A stretch of DNA of 64,000 bases. Source: Roseiarcus sp963741845. Lineage in GTDB: Bacteria > Pseudomonadota > Alphaproteobacteria > Rhizobiales > Beijerinckiaceae. The stretch spans positions 682,001 to 746,000 of the forward strand of contig CAVUJV010000016.1 in assembly GCA_963741845.1 (NCBI GenBank). Reading direction: 5' to 3'. Numbering within the stretch: position 1 is the first letter of the stretch; each line of letters begins with the position of its first letter. A program made the translations under genes and the position numbers. This document shows positions 63,678 to 64,000 of the stretch, piece by piece. The notes beneath the pieces are model-generated. The model made no database searches. It worked only from the letters and a program-made list of their open reading frames with translations, and was not told where the DNA came from.

Positions 63678-64000
63678 ATGGCAAAGATCACGCTGAGGCA
63701 ATTGCTCGACCACGCCGCCGAACGCGGCTACGGCGTGCCCGCCTTCAACATCAACAACATGGAGCAGGGCCTCGCCGTCATGACCGCGGCAAAGGCGGTG
63801 GACGCCCCCGTCATCCTTCAGGCGAGCCGCGGGGCGCGCTCCTACGCCAACGACATCATGCTCGCCAAGATGATCGAGGCGCTGGTGGAGATCTATCCCG
63901 AGATCCCGCTCTGCCTGCATCTCGACCACGGCAACGAGGAAGCAACCTGCGTGACCGCCATCCAGCAGGGCTTCACCTCCGTCATGATGGACGGGTCGCT
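63678..64000 (+). CDS. cbbA: class II fructose-bisphosphate aldolase (N-terminal part, cut by window end)
   Basis: The first 107 residues are present. They read MAKITLRQLLDHAAERGYGV, then PAFNINNMEQGLAVMTAAKA, VILQASRGARSYAND and LCLHLDHGNEEA, which contain the class II Zn/dihydroxyacetone-phosphate site (HLDHG). The frame continues out of the window. It starts 13 bp after cbbT and is the fourth gene of the cbb operon. In other alphaproteobacteria rubisco genes may follow, but that lies outside this sequence. Confidence 0.95.
   Translation, partial: MAKITLRQLLDHAAERGYGVPAFNINNMEQGLAVMTAAKAVDAPVILQASRGARSYANDIMLAKMIEALVEIYPEIPLCLHLDHGNEEATCVTAIQQGFTSVMMDGS

Overview
The window is GC-rich chromosomal DNA that reads as an alphaproteobacterium, most likely of the order Hyphomicrobiales (Rhizobiales). 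The support is an alphaproteobacterial DUF3126 protein, a second-type ClpS, an OpgG/OpgH glucan pair, a pyrC-like/plsY/dprA string, a cbbR-cbbFPTA Calvin-cycle cluster, and two PEP-CTERM surface proteins. The Calvin cluster together with a PPi-type phosphofructokinase suggests an autotroph or methylotroph of the Beijerinckiaceae/Methylocystaceae kind; that placement is inference. I see no phage, insertion sequence or CRISPR array.

Layout: 1-4.3 kb, rpoB (cut by the window edge), rplL and rplJ with an attenuator-like hairpin before rpoB. 4.5-9.8 kb, a minus-strand operon of a Pls/PosA-type single-module NRPS with three membrane-linked beta-helix domains, its own Sfp-type PPTase, and a small secreted protein. 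10.2-11.9 kb, a divergent membrane-bound [2Fe-2S] adenylate cyclase. 11.9-15.5 kb, clpS, aldo/keto reductase, SDR and an Nramp-related transporter. 15.6-19.7 kb, Rieske oxygenase, PEP-CTERM protein, secreted protein, MFS exporter. 19.8-25.1 kb, glmU and opgG-opgH. 25.6-29.97 kb, rhomboid, PAS and tandem-PilZ proteins, gamma-carbonic anhydrase, DUF3126 and cysE. 30.5-36.4 kb, TauE, methyltransferase, 8-oxoguanine-type deaminase, acyl-CoA synthetase, TIGR03118 PEP-CTERM protein. 36.7-40.6 kb, transglutaminase-like/alpha-E/ATP-grasp operon and aat. 40.7-43.5 kb, divergent Wzz-type and Wza-type polysaccharide export genes. 43.6-47.8 kb, ruvX, dprA, plsY, pyrC-like. 48-57 kb, tRNA-Arg, PPi-PFK, Na+/H+ antiporter, DUF4188, dnaE, tRNA-Gln, cupin. 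56.5-58.5 kb, hydrolase plus FAD monooxygenase. 58.65-64 kb, cbbR divergent from cbbF-cbbP-cbbT-cbbA (aldolase cut by the window end).

Two themes matter most. First, ten otherwise ordinary genes carry about fifteen one-base frameshifts, nearly all single-base gains at short homopolymers or repeats. This points to sequencing or assembly error rather than gene decay, so those genes are annotated as full-length CDSs with the break marked. Second, several proteins keep a family fold but have lost textbook catalytic residues: the CbbF metal ligands, the transglutaminase cysteine, the dihydroorotase HxH, the Wzz-linked kinase P-loop and the Nramp TM6 methionine. The most system-like locus is the NRPS-PPTase operon, whose hand-read adenylation pocket resembles a lysine code and which may make a cationic homopoly-amino acid.
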